Shown: positions 53,092 through 62,486 of the stretch, piece after piece | Numbering within the stretch: the first letter of the stretch is position 1 | How the letters are laid out: each line of letters opens with the position of its first letter | Translations under genes and position numbers: made by a program | The notes under the pieces: model-generated | Told to the model about the DNA's origin: nothing | Database searches by the model: none | What the model saw: only the letters and a program-made list of their open reading frames with translations | Origin: Cyanobium sp. PLM2.Bin73 | GTDB lineage: Bacteria > Cyanobacteriota > Cyanobacteriia > PCC-6307 > Cyanobiaceae | Length of the DNA: 64,000 nucleotides | Direction of reading: 5' to 3' | NCBI GenBank assembly: GCA_007694915.1 | Contig: REEV01000057.1 | Coordinates: 1 to 64,000 of the forward strand

Positions 53092-54481
53092 GGCTCTCGG
53101 GACTGGTCTCGATCAGCTGGGCCAGGTCCTTGAGGAAGGCGGCGGCATGGGCGCCGTAGATGGTGCGATGGTCGCAGGTGAGGTTCACCTGCATCTGGTT
53201 GGCCACCCGGATCGCGCCATCCTTGCCGGCCACCACCGTGGGCCGCGAAGCGGCCACCGCCAGGATCGCGCCGGTGCCCGGGGGCAGGATCGCATCAAAG
53301 CGGTCGACGCCGAACATGCCCAGGTTGGAGAGGGTGAAGGTGCCGGTGCTGTACTCCTCGGGCTGCAGCTGCTTGCTGCGGGCCCGGGCCACCAGGTCGG
53401 CCCAGCTGCGCGCCAGCGAATAGATGTCGGTCTGGTCAGCGCCCGACAGCACCGGCGTGATCAGGCCGCCGTCCTCCATGGCCACCGCCACCGCCACATT
53501 CACCGCCGCCGGATAGGCCATGGCGCTGCCATCGGCGCTGGTGGCCGCATTCACCTGGGGATGGCGGGCCAGGGTCACGGCCACGGCCTTGGCCAGCAGG
53601 GCCGTCATCGTCACGCCCTTGCTCTTCACCTGCTTGTAGAAGGCGTCCAGCTTGGTGGTGGTGATCGTGTAGCCCACCCGGAAGCAGGGCACCGCCAGGC
53701 TGGCCACCATGTTGCGGTTGACCGCGTTCTGCAGGGTGTTGAAGGCCACGGCTTCGCCCGGCCGCCCGAACGCCTGGCCCGCCGGCGCAGGAGCCGGAGC
53801 CGCAGCGCCATTGCCGCCACCTGCACCAGCCGCCGCACCGGCGGCTGGTGCAACCGCTGGCCCGCTGCCCTCGGCCACCCGCGGCACGCTGATCGGCTGG
53901 CCAGTGGCCGCCAGCACGTCCTCGGCCTGGATGCGGCCGTGGGGCCCGCTGCCCCGCAGGGCATTCAGATCCACCCCCAGCTGGCCCGCCAGCTTCTTGG
54001 CGCGCGGCGAGGCGACCACGCGGCCGCTGGCGCTGGAGGCGGGGGCGACAACCGGGGCAGCGGCAGCCGCGGGGGCCGGGTCCGGGGCCGGGGCGGCAGC
54101 CACCGGGGCAGGGGCGGGCGCCGGCGGGGCGGCGGCCGCAGCTGGAGCTGGAGCGGGTGAGGCCGCTGCCGCATTGGGCTTCTCCACAGCCGCGGCGGGA
54201 GCAGCCGGAGCCTTGGCGGCAGCCTCGGCGATCTCCGCCTCGGTTTCCACGATCAGACCGATGGTCTCGCCCACCGGCGCCGTGCCGCCGGCGGGCATCA
54301 GCACAGCGGCCAGATATCCCTCCTGAAAGGCCTCCACGTCCATGTCGGCCTTGTCGCTCTCCACCACCAGCACCGATTCGCCGCGCTCCACGCGCTCGCC
54401 GGGCTGCTTGAGCCACTCCACGATCTTCCCCTCGGTCATCGTCGAGGAGAGGGCGGGCATGAAGATTTCGTGGGTGGCCAA
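53081..54481 (-). CDS. pdhC: Pyruvate dehydrogenase E2, dihydrolipoamide acetyltransferase
   Basis: 466 residues. An N-terminal lipoyl domain has the lipoylated Lys in [15 protein letters not shown] long Ala/Pro-rich flexible linker, the peripheral subunit-binding domain ([35 protein letters not shown]) and a second linker follow. The catalytic domain has [16 protein letters not shown] and ends near [18 protein letters not shown], a DHR-type variant of the usual active-site HxxxDG region (here DHRTIYGA). E1 alpha is at 4.9-6.0 kb. queA overlaps its 3' end. Confidence 0.93.
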   Translation of the reverse strand: MATHEIFMPALSSTMTEGKIVEWLKQPGERVERGESVLVVESDKADMDVEAFQEGYLAAVLMPAGGTAPVGETIGLIVETEAEIAEAAAKAPAAPAAAVEKPNAAAASPAPAPAAAAAPPAPAPAPVAAAPAPDPAPAAAAAPVVAPASSASGRVVASPRAKKLAGQLGVDLNALRGSGPHGRIQAEDVLAATGQPISVPRVAEGSGPAVAPAAGAAAGAGGGNGAAAPAPAPAGQAFGRPGEAVAFNTLQNAVNRNMVASLAVPCFRVGYTITTTKLDAFYKQVKSKGVTMTALLAKAVAVTLARHPQVNAATSADGSAMAYPAAVNVAVAVAMEDGGLITPVLSGADQTDIYSLARSWADLVARARSKQLQPEEYSTGTFTLSNLGMFGVDRFDAILPPGTGAILAVAASRPTVVAGKDGAIRVANQMQVNLTCDHRTIYGAHAAAFLKDLAQLIETSPESLAL

Positions 54482-54536
54482 CGGGATGCGCCGCAGTGTC
54501 GGCCGGATTTTACGAGCTCTGCCGCTGGCGCCCCGC

Positions 54537-54980
54537 TCAGAGGGCGCCGTCGATGGCCTCGATCACCCCATCGCGCACAAGCACGGCCGCCTGCAGCTTC
54601 TCCACCAGGTTGTCGCCCACCCCCACGGTCACCACGCTCTCCAGCTGGCCCTGCTCCACCACCTGCTCCATCTCCAGCTCGCTCACCTGGTGCTGCTGCT
54701 CGAGAATCTGGCGCTTCTGCTCCTCCAGCTCAGCCCGCTTGGCGGCCACCTGCTGCTGCACCGAGGCCACCTGGTCCTGCACGCGGGGATCGAGCGGGTT
54801 GAGGCTCTGGCGGCGGATCTCGTCCACCAGCTGCTGGCCCTCCCGCTCCAGCTGGGCGAGCTGACCATCGCTGTTGGCCAGGGCCGTGCCGAGTTCGCGT
54901 GCGGCGTCCTCCTTCCAGCGCGGGGTCACCACGGCCCGCACGGTGATCGAGCGCTTGATGGTGATCGTGCCGTCGGCCAT
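54537..54980 (-). CDS. YlqD family protein
   Basis: 147 residues: an N-terminal strand-rich part (TITIKRSITVRAVVTPRWK), a central long coiled coil (AQLEREGQQLVDEIRRQSL, VQQQVAAKRAELEEQKRQI) and a C-terminal segment VVTVGVGDNLVEKLQAAVL. Matches the YlqD family; function unknown. It precedes pdhC on the minus strand with about 55 bases between. Confidence 0.8.
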   Translation of the reverse strand: MADGTITIKRSITVRAVVTPRWKEDAARELGTALANSDGQLAQLEREGQQLVDEIRRQSLNPLDPRVQDQVASVQQQVAAKRAELEEQKRQILEQQHQVSELEMEQVVEQGQLESVVTVGVGDNLVEKLQAAVLVRDGVIEAIDGAL

Positions 54981-55082
54981 GAACTCACTGCTGCAACGCT
55001 CAGGCTGTCAGTGGCCCTGCCGCCGGTCAACCACCACGGCCGGGACGCTCCGCTGGCAGGGTGAGCTGAGTTGCTTCGGCCC

Positions 55083-56306
55083 GTGGACACACTCAGCCCC
55101 GCCGATCTGCTCGCCGACCTCCGCCCCCGGCTGCGGGATCCGGCCGGCCTGCTGGTGGTGCAGGACCTCGATGGGGTGTGCATGGATCTGGTGCTCGACC
55201 CCCTCACCCGCCGGCTCGAGCCCAGCTACGTGCAGGCCGCCAGGCAACTCGACGGCCGCTTCAGCGTGCTCACTAACGGCGAGCACGAAGGCCGCCGCGG
55301 CGTCAACCGGCTGGTGGAGCGGGCCCTGGGGGAGGCCCACGATCCCAGCCGGCATGGGCTCTATCTCCCTGGCCTGGCGGCCGGCGGAGTGCAACTGCAG
55401 AACCGCCACGGCCAGGTGGCCACCCCCGGGGTGAATGCCACCGAGCTGGCCTTCCTGGAGACCCTCCCCGCCCGCATGGCCGATGAGCTGCGGGCCTGGT
55501 TGCCCGGCCTGCTGCCGCGGCTGGACGGCGACGACCTGGAGCGCCAGATCAACCTGGCTGTGCTCGACAACCCCCTCTCCCCCACCGTCAACCTCAACGG
55601 CCTATTCCAGCTCAGCGCCGCCGGTGAGCGGCCCGTGGCGCTGGCACGGGAGCTGCAGCAGGGGTTGCTCGAGCTGATGCAGAAGCTGCTGGAGGAAGCC
55701 GAAAGCCAGGGCCTGGAGGGCAGCTTCTTCCTGCACATCGCCCCCAACGTGCTCGATAGCGAGGGCCGCGAGCAGCCCGTGTGGGCCTCGGAGCGGGGCA
55801 TCGGCACCACCGACGTGCAGTTCATGCTGCGCGGCGCCATCAAGGAGGCGGGGCTGCTGGTGCTGATCAACCGCCACATCGCCCGCCACCACGGTGTGCA
55901 CCCCCTGGGTGAGGCCTTCAACGTGCGTTCGGCTCCCCGCCGCCACGCCGATCTGCTCGCCCTGGCGGCGGAGCGCATCCCGCCCTCGCTAATGCCCCAG
56001 CTGGTGGGCGTGGGCGACACCATCACCTCCACCCCCGGGCCCACACCCGGCAGCTGGCGCCGGGGGGGGAGCGATCGCGGCTTCCTCACCCTGCTGCAGG
56101 AGCTGGGCCGATGCTTCGAGCGGCCCAACCGGGTGGTGCTGGTGGACAGCAGTGGCGGCGAGGTGAGCCGGCCGTCGATGGCCGACGGCAATCTCAGCGG
56201 CCTCACCGACCCCGACGATCCCCTGCGGCTCGATGTCCTGTTCCCCGGCGGACCGGACCAGTACCGGGCCTTCTTCGGCGAACTCGCCGGATCCCTTCAG
56301 CGGTAG
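55083..56306 (+). CDS. stpA: Glucosylglycerol-phosphate phosphatase (StpA/GgpP)
   Basis: Removes phosphate from glucosylglycerol phosphate in synthesis of the osmolyte glucosylglycerol. The HAD-like N-terminal motif QDLDGVCMDLVLDP, FSVLTNGEHEGRRGVNRLV, LYLPGLAAGGVQLQNRHG, GTTDVQFMLRGAIKEAG, VGVGDTITSTPGPTPG and LFPGGPDQYRAFF closely match the Synechocystis enzyme from memory. GTG at 55083 is used (407 residues); TTG at 55071 is the alternative. The synthase gene ggpS is not in this window. Confidence 0.85.
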   Translation: MDTLSPADLLADLRPRLRDPAGLLVVQDLDGVCMDLVLDPLTRRLEPSYVQAARQLDGRFSVLTNGEHEGRRGVNRLVERALGEAHDPSRHGLYLPGLAAGGVQLQNRHGQVATPGVNATELAFLETLPARMADELRAWLPGLLPRLDGDDLERQINLAVLDNPLSPTVNLNGLFQLSAAGERPVALARELQQGLLELMQKLLEEAESQGLEGSFFLHIAPNVLDSEGREQPVWASERGIGTTDVQFMLRGAIKEAGLLVLINRHIARHHGVHPLGEAFNVRSAPRRHADLLALAAERIPPSLMPQLVGVGDTITSTPGPTPGSWRRGGSDRGFLTLLQELGRCFERPNRVVLVDSSGGEVSRPSMADGNLSGLTDPDDPLRLDVLFPGGPDQYRAFFGELAGSLQR

Positions 56307-58237
56307 AGCGCCTCGATGGCCGCCGCGTCGCGCGCGGCGATGCAGTCGCGGCGCTGCTTCAGGGTCTGGGTGAGCAGGCCGTTGTCGATGCTGAACGGCT
56401 CCACCAGCGCCACCGCCCCCAGGCGCTCCTCGGGGCGAGCTCCGGGCCGGGCCGCCAGCAGGCGGTTGCACTCGCGGGTGAGAGCCCGGCGCAGGGCCGA
56501 ATCGGCCATCACGCCCTCTGGCGGGGGCAGGCCGGCCTGGCTGGCGAAGGCCTCCAGCGGGTCGCGGCGGGGCACCAGCAGGGCGCCGAGCTGCTTGCGG
56601 TCGTGGCCCACGAGCATCACCTGCTCAATCAGCTCGCTGGCCACCAGCGCCTCCTCCAGGGGGCCGGGTTCGATGTTCTCGCCGCTGCTGAGCACGATCG
56701 TGTCCTTCGCCCGACCGGTGAGCACCAGAGAGCCATCGCTCAGCAGCCGGCCCAGATCGCCGGTGTCAAACCAGCCCTCGCCATCGAGCGCCTGGGCGGT
56801 GGCCTCGGGCTTGCCCCAGTAGCCCGCCATCACCTGGGGGCCCCGGGCCAGCACCAGACCCCGCTCACCGATCGCCAGGGGACGGCGCTGCTCGGGATCG
56901 ACGATGCGGATGGCGGTGCTGGGCAGGGGCTGGCCGGCGCTGCCGCGGCGGTTGGCCCAGGGCCGGCGGCAGGTGAGCACCGGACTGGTCTCGGTGAGGC
57001 CATACCCCACCAGCAGCTCGATGCCGATGGCCTCGAAGAAGCTGTCCACGTGCAGGGCCAGGGCGCCGCCGCCGCTGATGGCGGTGCGCAGCCGCCCGCC
57101 CACCAGCTGGCCGCGCACCTTGGGCCAGAGCACGGCGGCGGCCAGCCGGTGCAGGGGCCAGCGCAGGGCGGCCTTCAGGGCCGCCGAGAGACGAGCGGCA
57201 GGGGGTTCCGGGGTCAGAGTGAGGTCGAGGGCCTGGCGGCGAGCCAGGCCGTAGGCGCGGCTGTTGGCCAGGGCCCGGCGGATCAGGCCCTGCCGCATCG
57301 GCGGCATGGCGCCCAGGGCCTCCTCGAACCCCGCCAGCAACGCCTCCCACAGCCGCGGCACGCTGATCAGGTACTGGGGCCGCACCCGCTGCAGATCACC
57401 CCGCAGCGCCTTCAGGGTGGTGTAGGTCTGGTGGCAGCCGGCCGAGAGCAGGAAGTACTCGGCGCTGCGCTCGTAGGAGTGCCAGATCGGCAGCACGCTC
57501 ACCACCCGGTCACCGGGGCGGGGTGCCACGGCCACCCCGAAGTGGCGCAGCTGATGCAGCAGGTTGGCGTGGCTGAGGGGCACACCCTTCGGCCGGCCCG
57601 TGGTGCCGGAGGTGTAGAGGATTGTGGCCAGCCGGGCGGGATCCGCCGGCGGCGGCGGGGCGGCCTTCCCCTGCTCCAAAGCCTTGGTCCCAAGCTCCAG
57701 CAACCCGCCCCAGGACAGACAGGGCAGATCGGCAGGCTCCGACGCCTGCTCCCCCTCCAGCAGCACCACAAAGCGCAGGGCGGCCCGCCGCTCCGCCGGC
57801 AGGGCCAGCCGCTCCAGCAGGGCCGGCGACTCCACCACCAGGCCGATGGCGCCCGAGTCCTCGAGGATGTAGCGCAGCTCGTCCAGCGGCGCCGCGCTGC
57901 CGCGCACGGCATCAGCGGCCCCGGCCCGCATCAGCCCCTGGTCGCTGATCAGCCAGCGGGGGCCGTTCTCGGCGAACAGGGCCACCACATCCCCTGCCCT
58001 CACCCCCAGGTCGGCGAAGGCCGCCGCCGCCTGTTCGATTCGCAGCTGCAGCTGCCGGTAGCTGCAGCTCTCAGGCTCCCGGGCATGGGGGGCCTCCACC
58101 GCCGGGGCATCGCCATGCAGCTCCACCAGTTCGGGCCAGAGCTGCTCCAGGCCGGTGAGGGCGCTCCAGTCGTGGCGCTGGGCCAGGGCCTCGCTGTCGC
58201 GGCGGCTGGCCGTCCAGTTCACCTCAGCAAGGGCCAT
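56297..58237 (-). CDS. AMP-dependent acyl-activating enzyme (acyl-ACP synthetase / acyl-CoA ligase type)
   Basis: 646 residues from ATG at 58237. ANL-family motifs: ATILYTSGTTGRPKGVPLS (P-loop), VVSVLPIWHSYERSAEYF, ELLVGYGLTETSPVLTCR, GWFDTGDLGRLLSDGSL and LTGRAKDTIVLSSGENIEP with the C-terminal catalytic-Lys region. In cyanobacteria the single enzyme of this type is usually acyl-ACP synthetase (aas), which recycles free fatty acids, so that role is likely but not proven. Convergent with stpA, overlapping by 10 bases. Confidence 0.85.
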   Translation of the reverse strand: MALAEVNWTASRRDSEALAQRHDWSALTGLEQLWPELVELHGDAPAVEAPHAREPESCSYRQLQLRIEQAAAAFADLGVRAGDVVALFAENGPRWLISDQGLMRAGAADAVRGSAAPLDELRYILEDSGAIGLVVESPALLERLALPAERRAALRFVVLLEGEQASEPADLPCLSWGGLLELGTKALEQGKAAPPPPADPARLATILYTSGTTGRPKGVPLSHANLLHQLRHFGVAVAPRPGDRVVSVLPIWHSYERSAEYFLLSAGCHQTYTTLKALRGDLQRVRPQYLISVPRLWEALLAGFEEALGAMPPMRQGLIRRALANSRAYGLARRQALDLTLTPEPPAARLSAALKAALRWPLHRLAAAVLWPKVRGQLVGGRLRTAISGGGALALHVDSFFEAIGIELLVGYGLTETSPVLTCRRPWANRRGSAGQPLPSTAIRIVDPEQRRPLAIGERGLVLARGPQVMAGYWGKPEATAQALDGEGWFDTGDLGRLLSDGSLVLTGRAKDTIVLSSGENIEPGPLEEALVASELIEQVMLVGHDRKQLGALLVPRRDPLEAFASQAGLPPPEGVMADSALRRALTRECNRLLAARPGARPEERLGAVALVEPFSIDNGLLTQTLKQRRDCIAARDAAAIEALYR

Positions 58238-58279
58238 CTCAGATCCGGTCACGACAACCACACCCGTCTGAATCAACCC

Positions 58280-58960
58280 TTACCACCCTTCCAGGGCCTC
58301 GTCGGCAGCGGGGGGCCGCAAGTGCAGTTGGAAGCGCGCGGCGAAGCCCCTGGCCAGGGGCCCGCGCAGGTCGGCAGCCGTGAGCCCGGGTCGCCAGTCC
58401 GCCAGGCGGCCCACCGGACGATCGGAGATGCCGCAGGGGGCGATGGACGCAAATCCCTCCAGGCCGCAATCCACATTGAGGGCCAGGCCGTGCTGGCTGA
58501 TCCAGCGGCGGGCGCCCACACCGATCGCCGCCAGCTTGCACCCCTCCAGCCACACCCCCGTGAGGCCATCCATCCGCTCGCCCTCCAGACCCAGCTGGGC
58601 CAGCAGATCGATCACCACCTGCTCGAGCTGGCGGAGATAACGATGCAGATCAGCGCCGTGCCGCTGCAGATTGAGCACCGGATAGAGCACTAGCTGGCCG
58701 GGCAGGTGGTGGGTCACCTCGCCGCCCCGGTCGATCCGATGCAGGGGCAGGGGCGGGGCCGCCGGGTCAAAGCCCAGGTGCACCGTGCTGGCCCCGCGGC
58801 CGAGGGTGTAGCAGGGCTCGTGCTCCAGCAGCAGCAGGGCATCGGGACCGGCCGGGTTCTGCAGCAGCCGCTGCTGCAGGTGCTGCTGGGCACGCCAGGC
58901 CAAGGCAAAGGGCACAGGCCGGCAGGCTTCAAAAAGGATTGCGTCGCGGGAGGGGGTCAA
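58280..58960 (-). CDS. lipB: Octanoyl-[ACP]:protein N-octanoyltransferase LipB
   Basis: First step of lipoyl cofactor attachment, serving E2 enzymes such as PdhC. Blocks: [35 protein letters not shown], the Lys in [18 protein letters not shown] and the catalytic Cys in [12 protein letters not shown]. 226 residues, normal. Lies just upstream of the acyl-activating enzyme on the minus strand (43-base gap). Confidence 0.93.
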   Translation of the reverse strand: MTPSRDAILFEACRPVPFALAWRAQQHLQQRLLQNPAGPDALLLLEHEPCYTLGRGASTVHLGFDPAAPPLPLHRIDRGGEVTHHLPGQLVLYPVLNLQRHGADLHRYLRQLEQVVIDLLAQLGLEGERMDGLTGVWLEGCKLAAIGVGARRWISQHGLALNVDCGLEGFASIAPCGISDRPVGRLADWRPGLTAADLRGPLARGFAARFQLHLRPPAADEALEGW

Positions 58961-59017
58961 GGGGAGGGCGCCTTCCTACCGTTGGGATGTGAGAACACCG
59001 GAGGCGGCTGCCATCTG

Positions 59018-59605
59018 ATGAAACTGTTGATCCATGGCCGCAATCTTGAAGTCACCCCGGCCATCCGGGACTACACGGAAACCAAGCTCGCCCGGGCCGT
59101 CAGCCACTGCGAGGACATGGTGAAGGAGGCCGACGTGCACCTGTCGGTGGCCCGCAACCCGCGGGTGCCTCAGCAGATCGCCGAAGTCACGATGTTCGCC
59201 AACGGCACCGTGATCCGTGCCCAGGAGCGCAGTGACAACCTCTACGCCAGCATTGATCTGGTGGCCAGCAAGCTCACCCGCCAGCTTGACCGCTACAAGA
59301 AGCGCCTGCAGGAACGCAACCAGGGGCCGGTGCACCGCTCCGCCCGAGACGAGGAGGCCGGTGCCGCCAACCTGCCGCCACCGGGGGCCAACCTCACCGA
59401 CGGCATGGAACCGGAGCTCCCCAGCCGTGGTGTGAGGCGGAAGTACTTCGACATGCCGCCGATGACGCTGGAGGAGGCGGTGCACCAGCTGGAGCTGATC
59501 GACCACGACTTCTACCTGTTCCGGGATGCCGAGTCCGACCAGCTGCAGGTGGTGTACCACCGCAACCACGGCGGCTTCGGGGTGATCCAGGCCAAGGACG
59601 CCTGA
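59018..59605 (+). CDS. hpf: Ribosome hibernation promoting factor, long form (LrtA)
   Basis: 195 residues. The N-terminal S30AE domain (MKLLIHGRNLEVTPAIRDY, VHLSVARNPRVPQQIAEVT, DNLYASIDLVASKLTRQLD) binds the decoding centre; a linker and the C-terminal dimerisation domain (RRKYFDMPPMTLEEAVHQL, DHDFYLFRDAESDQLQVVY) form 100S dimers. The cyanobacterial homologue is light-repressed and dark-induced. ATG at 59018. Confidence 0.95.
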   Translation: MKLLIHGRNLEVTPAIRDYTETKLARAVSHCEDMVKEADVHLSVARNPRVPQQIAEVTMFANGTVIRAQERSDNLYASIDLVASKLTRQLDRYKKRLQERNQGPVHRSARDEEAGAANLPPPGANLTDGMEPELPSRGVRRKYFDMPPMTLEEAVHQLELIDHDFYLFRDAESDQLQVVYHRNHGGFGVIQAKDA

Positions 59606-59615
59606 TCCCACCCTC

Positions 59616-60290
59616 GTGAGCCAGGACCGGCCCGACCTCGCCCCCCTGATCGACCATGCCCTGCTGGATCCCCACCAGGGCACCGACGCCATCGCTCGCT
59701 GTTGCGATGAGGCCCGCCACTTCGGCTTTGCCGCAGTGTGCCTGGCCTCCCGCTGGGTGGCCCTGGCCCGCGATCGGCTGCCCCGGCAGGGCGAGGGCCG
59801 CGGCCCATCGCCACGGCTGTCGAGTGTGGTGGGCTTTCCCTTCGGCGCCATCCCGCCGGCGGTGAAACTGGCGGAGGCCGAAGCGGCGGCGGCGGCCGGC
59901 GCCGACGAACTGGATGTGGTACCCGATTTCGGCGCCCTGGCCGATGGCGACACCAACACCGTGCTCCAGGATCTGGCGTCGATCTGCGATCTCGGCCTGC
60001 CGGTGAAGGTCATCCTGGAGGCCGAGCGGCTGTCGCCGGCAAGCCTGGAGCTGCTGGTGGAGATCAGCATCGACGCCGGCGCCCGCTTCCTCAAGACCGG
60101 CAGCGGCTTCGGGCCGGCGGTCACCCCCGCCGGGGTGGAGCGCCTGGTGCACCTGGCCCGGGGCCGGGCCGCCGTGAAGGCGTCTGGGGGTATCGCCGAT
60201 CTGGAGCAGGCCTTCGCCCTGGTGGAGGCCGGTGCCAGCCGGCTGGGCACCAGCCGCGGCGTGGCCCTGATGCAGGCCCTGCGGGGCTGA
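59616..60290 (+). CDS. deoC: Deoxyribose-phosphate aldolase
   Basis: 224 residues from GTG at 59616. DeoC barrel motifs: PLIDHALLDPHQG, VVGFPFGAIPPAVKLAEAE, ELDVVPDFGALADGD, LPVKVILEAERL, the Schiff-base region RFLKTGSGFGP and AVKASGGIADLEQAF. Cleaves deoxyribose 5-phosphate to glyceraldehyde 3-phosphate and acetaldehyde. 10 bases after hpf and 6 bases before recO, so one transcription unit is likely. Confidence 0.93.
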   Translation: MSQDRPDLAPLIDHALLDPHQGTDAIARCCDEARHFGFAAVCLASRWVALARDRLPRQGEGRGPSPRLSSVVGFPFGAIPPAVKLAEAEAAAAAGADELDVVPDFGALADGDTNTVLQDLASICDLGLPVKVILEAERLSPASLELLVEISIDAGARFLKTGSGFGPAVTPAGVERLVHLARGRAAVKASGGIADLEQAFALVEAGASRLGTSRGVALMQALRG

Positions 60291-60296
60291 GGGGCC

Positions 60297-61115
60297 GTGC
60301 CCGAGTTCCCGCTGGAGGGCCTGGCCCTGAGCTGCAGGCCACTGGGTGAACACGATCGCCTGCTCACCCTGCTGAGCGACAGCCACGGCCTGATCCGGCT
60401 GGCGGTGCCCGGCGCCCGCCGGCCCAGGAGCAGCCTGGCGGCGGCGGTGCCCCTGGCCCATCTGCACCTGCAGGTGGGCGGCAACCGGGGCCTGCGGCGG
60501 GTGCGGCAGCTGCGCCTGCTGCACAGCTACGGCGGCCTGGGCCAGCAGCTGGAAACCCTGGCCGCCGCCCAGGCCCTGGCCGAGCTCTGCCTGGCCCTGG
60601 TGGCGGACGAAGCCCCCGCACCGGGCATGCTGGGGGATCTGCTGATGCAGCTGGGGCGGCTGGAGGAGCTGGTGCGGCAGCCCCAGGAGGCGGTGGAGGC
60701 CCTAGCGGTGGCCGTGCAGGGGTCGGTGCATCTGCTGGCGCTGGGCGGCTATGCCCTGCCCCTGGGCCGCTGCGCCCGCAGCGGCGACCCCCTGCAGCCA
60801 CCGGTCGGTGACTGGCAGTGGCGCAGCAGCTTCCTGCCCGCCGACGGGCTGTTGATCGGCAGCCACAGCGGTGCCCGGCTGGTGCTCAACGCCTCGGAGC
60901 TGGCGCTGCTGCAGCGGCTGGTGCGGCCAGCCCTGCCGCGCCGCCGGGACGGCGTGCTGATGGCTCCGGCGGTGGTGTGGCTGCGGCTGCTCGAGCTGGT
61001 GGCCTGCTGGTGCGATGAACACCTCGGACGGCGCCCGCGCGCCTTCCGGCTACTCAGCAACAGCATTGCCGGCCTGTTCGAGGGCGGCGCGCTGGACGGG
61101 GAGACTCCGCCGTGA
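60297..61115 (+). CDS. recO: DNA repair protein RecO
   Basis: 272 residues from GTG at 60297. N-terminal OB fold (LSCRPLGEHDRLLTLLSDS, HGLIRLAVPGARRPRSS) followed by helical region (LETLAAAQALAELCLALVA) and an atypical C-terminal part (LNASELALLQRLVRPALPR, RLLELVACWCDEHLGRRPR). It loads RecA with RecF/RecR. Overlaps the MFS transporter gene by 4 bases (GTGA). Confidence 0.92.
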   Translation: MPEFPLEGLALSCRPLGEHDRLLTLLSDSHGLIRLAVPGARRPRSSLAAAVPLAHLHLQVGGNRGLRRVRQLRLLHSYGGLGQQLETLAAAQALAELCLALVADEAPAPGMLGDLLMQLGRLEELVRQPQEAVEALAVAVQGSVHLLALGGYALPLGRCARSGDPLQPPVGDWQWRSSFLPADGLLIGSHSGARLVLNASELALLQRLVRPALPRRRDGVLMAPAVVWLRLLELVACWCDEHLGRRPRAFRLLSNSIAGLFEGGALDGETPP

Positions 61116-62458
61116 ACGACAGCCCGCCCAGGGTGATGAAGGACACCGGCGTGGCGGCGGTGCTGGCCGACCACGACTTCCGCTGGCTCTGGCTGGGGCA
61201 GATCTGCTCGCAGCTGGCTGACAAGTTCTACATCGTGCTGATGGTGTTCCTGATCGCCCAGCACTGGGTGAGCACTCCAGCCGGAGGCCCCGCCCTGGCG
61301 GGGGCAGCCGCGGCCCTGCGGGTGGACCTGCCGGAAACGCGCGCCCAGCTGATCACCCTGCTGGCCACGGGGATCTACGTGGCCAACACGCTGCCGGCGG
61401 TGTTCCTGGGGGCCGTGGCCGGCGTCTGGGCCGACCGCTGGCCCAAGCGCAGGGTGATGGTGGCCTCCAACGGCCTGCGCGCCCTGCTGGTGCTGCTGGT
61501 ACCCCTGAGCCTGCTGGATGGGCCACTGTGGCTGGGCCTGAGCTGGGGCTACTGGGCGCTGCTGGTGCTCACCCTGGTGGAGTCGTCCCTCACCCAGGTG
61601 TTCACGCCGGCGGAGCAGGCGGCGATCACCAACCTGGTGCCCCCGTCTCAGCTGCTGGCGGCCAACTCGGTGTACCAGACCACGAGCATGGCCACCACGA
61701 TCGTGGGCTTCGCCCTCGGCGAACCGATCCTGCGGCTGCTGGACGGGGCCCTGACCCGGGTGGGGGTGAACGGCGGGGAGTTTCTGCTGTTGCCGCTCTG
61801 CTATCTGGCGGCAGCGCTGGCGATCAGCAGGGTGCGGCGCCACGACGTGCCACGGCGGCGGCAACGGTCCCTGCGCCGGGAACTCTGGGAAGGGGTGGGG
61901 GTGTTGCGTCAGCGGCCACGGCTGGCCTGGGCCATGTTCCAGCTGGTGCTGCTCTACAGCCTGCTGGCGGCTCTCACCGTGCTGGCGATCAGCCTGGCCG
62001 CGGCCGTGCCCGGGCTCGGGCCCACCCGCTTCGGCGTGCCCCTGGCCATGAGTGCGCTGGGACTGGCCGTCGGAGCGCTGGCCGTGGCCCAGCTGGGCCA
62101 GCCGATCGGCAGGCACCGGCTGGCGGCGGCTGGACTGGCCCTGATCGGTTGGAGTCTGCTGCTGCTCGGGCGATTGCTCGGTAGCCTGCCGTTCACCCTG
62201 CTGCTCTGCGCCGTGCTGGGAGTGGGGGCGGCGTTGCTGGCGATTCCCACCCAGACCACCATCCAGGAGGGCACGCCCAGGTCCCAGCGGGGCAAGGTGT
62301 TCGGACTCCAGAACAACCTGATCAACATCGCCCTGAGCCTGCCGCTGGTGCTTGCCGGGGCCACCGTGAGCCGCTGGGGCCTGCTGCCCGTGCTGCAGAC
62401 CCTGGCCGGAGTGACGTTGCTGGCGGCCGTGGCCGAGCGTCCCTGGCGCCGCTGGTAG
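61112..62458 (+). CDS. MFS transporter
   Basis: 448 residues with about twelve hydrophobic helices. Signature loop GVWADRWPKRRVMVASN between TM2 and TM3 identifies the major facilitator fold; other helices include FYIVLMVFLIAQHWV, LLALLLVLLVPLSLL-like segments and LPFTLLLCAVLGVGAALLA. Substrate unknown; the fold class resembles drug or small-molecule exporters. Start GTG at 61112 overlaps recO; an inner ATG at codon 9 (MKDTGVAAVLADHDF) is an alternative. Confidence 0.88.
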   Translation: MNDSPPRVMKDTGVAAVLADHDFRWLWLGQICSQLADKFYIVLMVFLIAQHWVSTPAGGPALAGAAAALRVDLPETRAQLITLLATGIYVANTLPAVFLGAVAGVWADRWPKRRVMVASNGLRALLVLLVPLSLLDGPLWLGLSWGYWALLVLTLVESSLTQVFTPAEQAAITNLVPPSQLLAANSVYQTTSMATTIVGFALGEPILRLLDGALTRVGVNGGEFLLLPLCYLAAALAISRVRRHDVPRRRQRSLRRELWEGVGVLRQRPRLAWAMFQLVLLYSLLAALTVLAISLAAAVPGLGPTRFGVPLAMSALGLAVGALAVAQLGQPIGRHRLAAAGLALIGWSLLLLGRLLGSLPFTLLLCAVLGVGAALLAIPTQTTIQEGTPRSQRGKVFGLQNNLINIALSLPLVLAGATVSRWGLLPVLQTLAGVTLLAAVAERPWRRW

Positions 62459-62486
62459 CGTCAGCCCAGGTCGTGCGGTTGGGTGG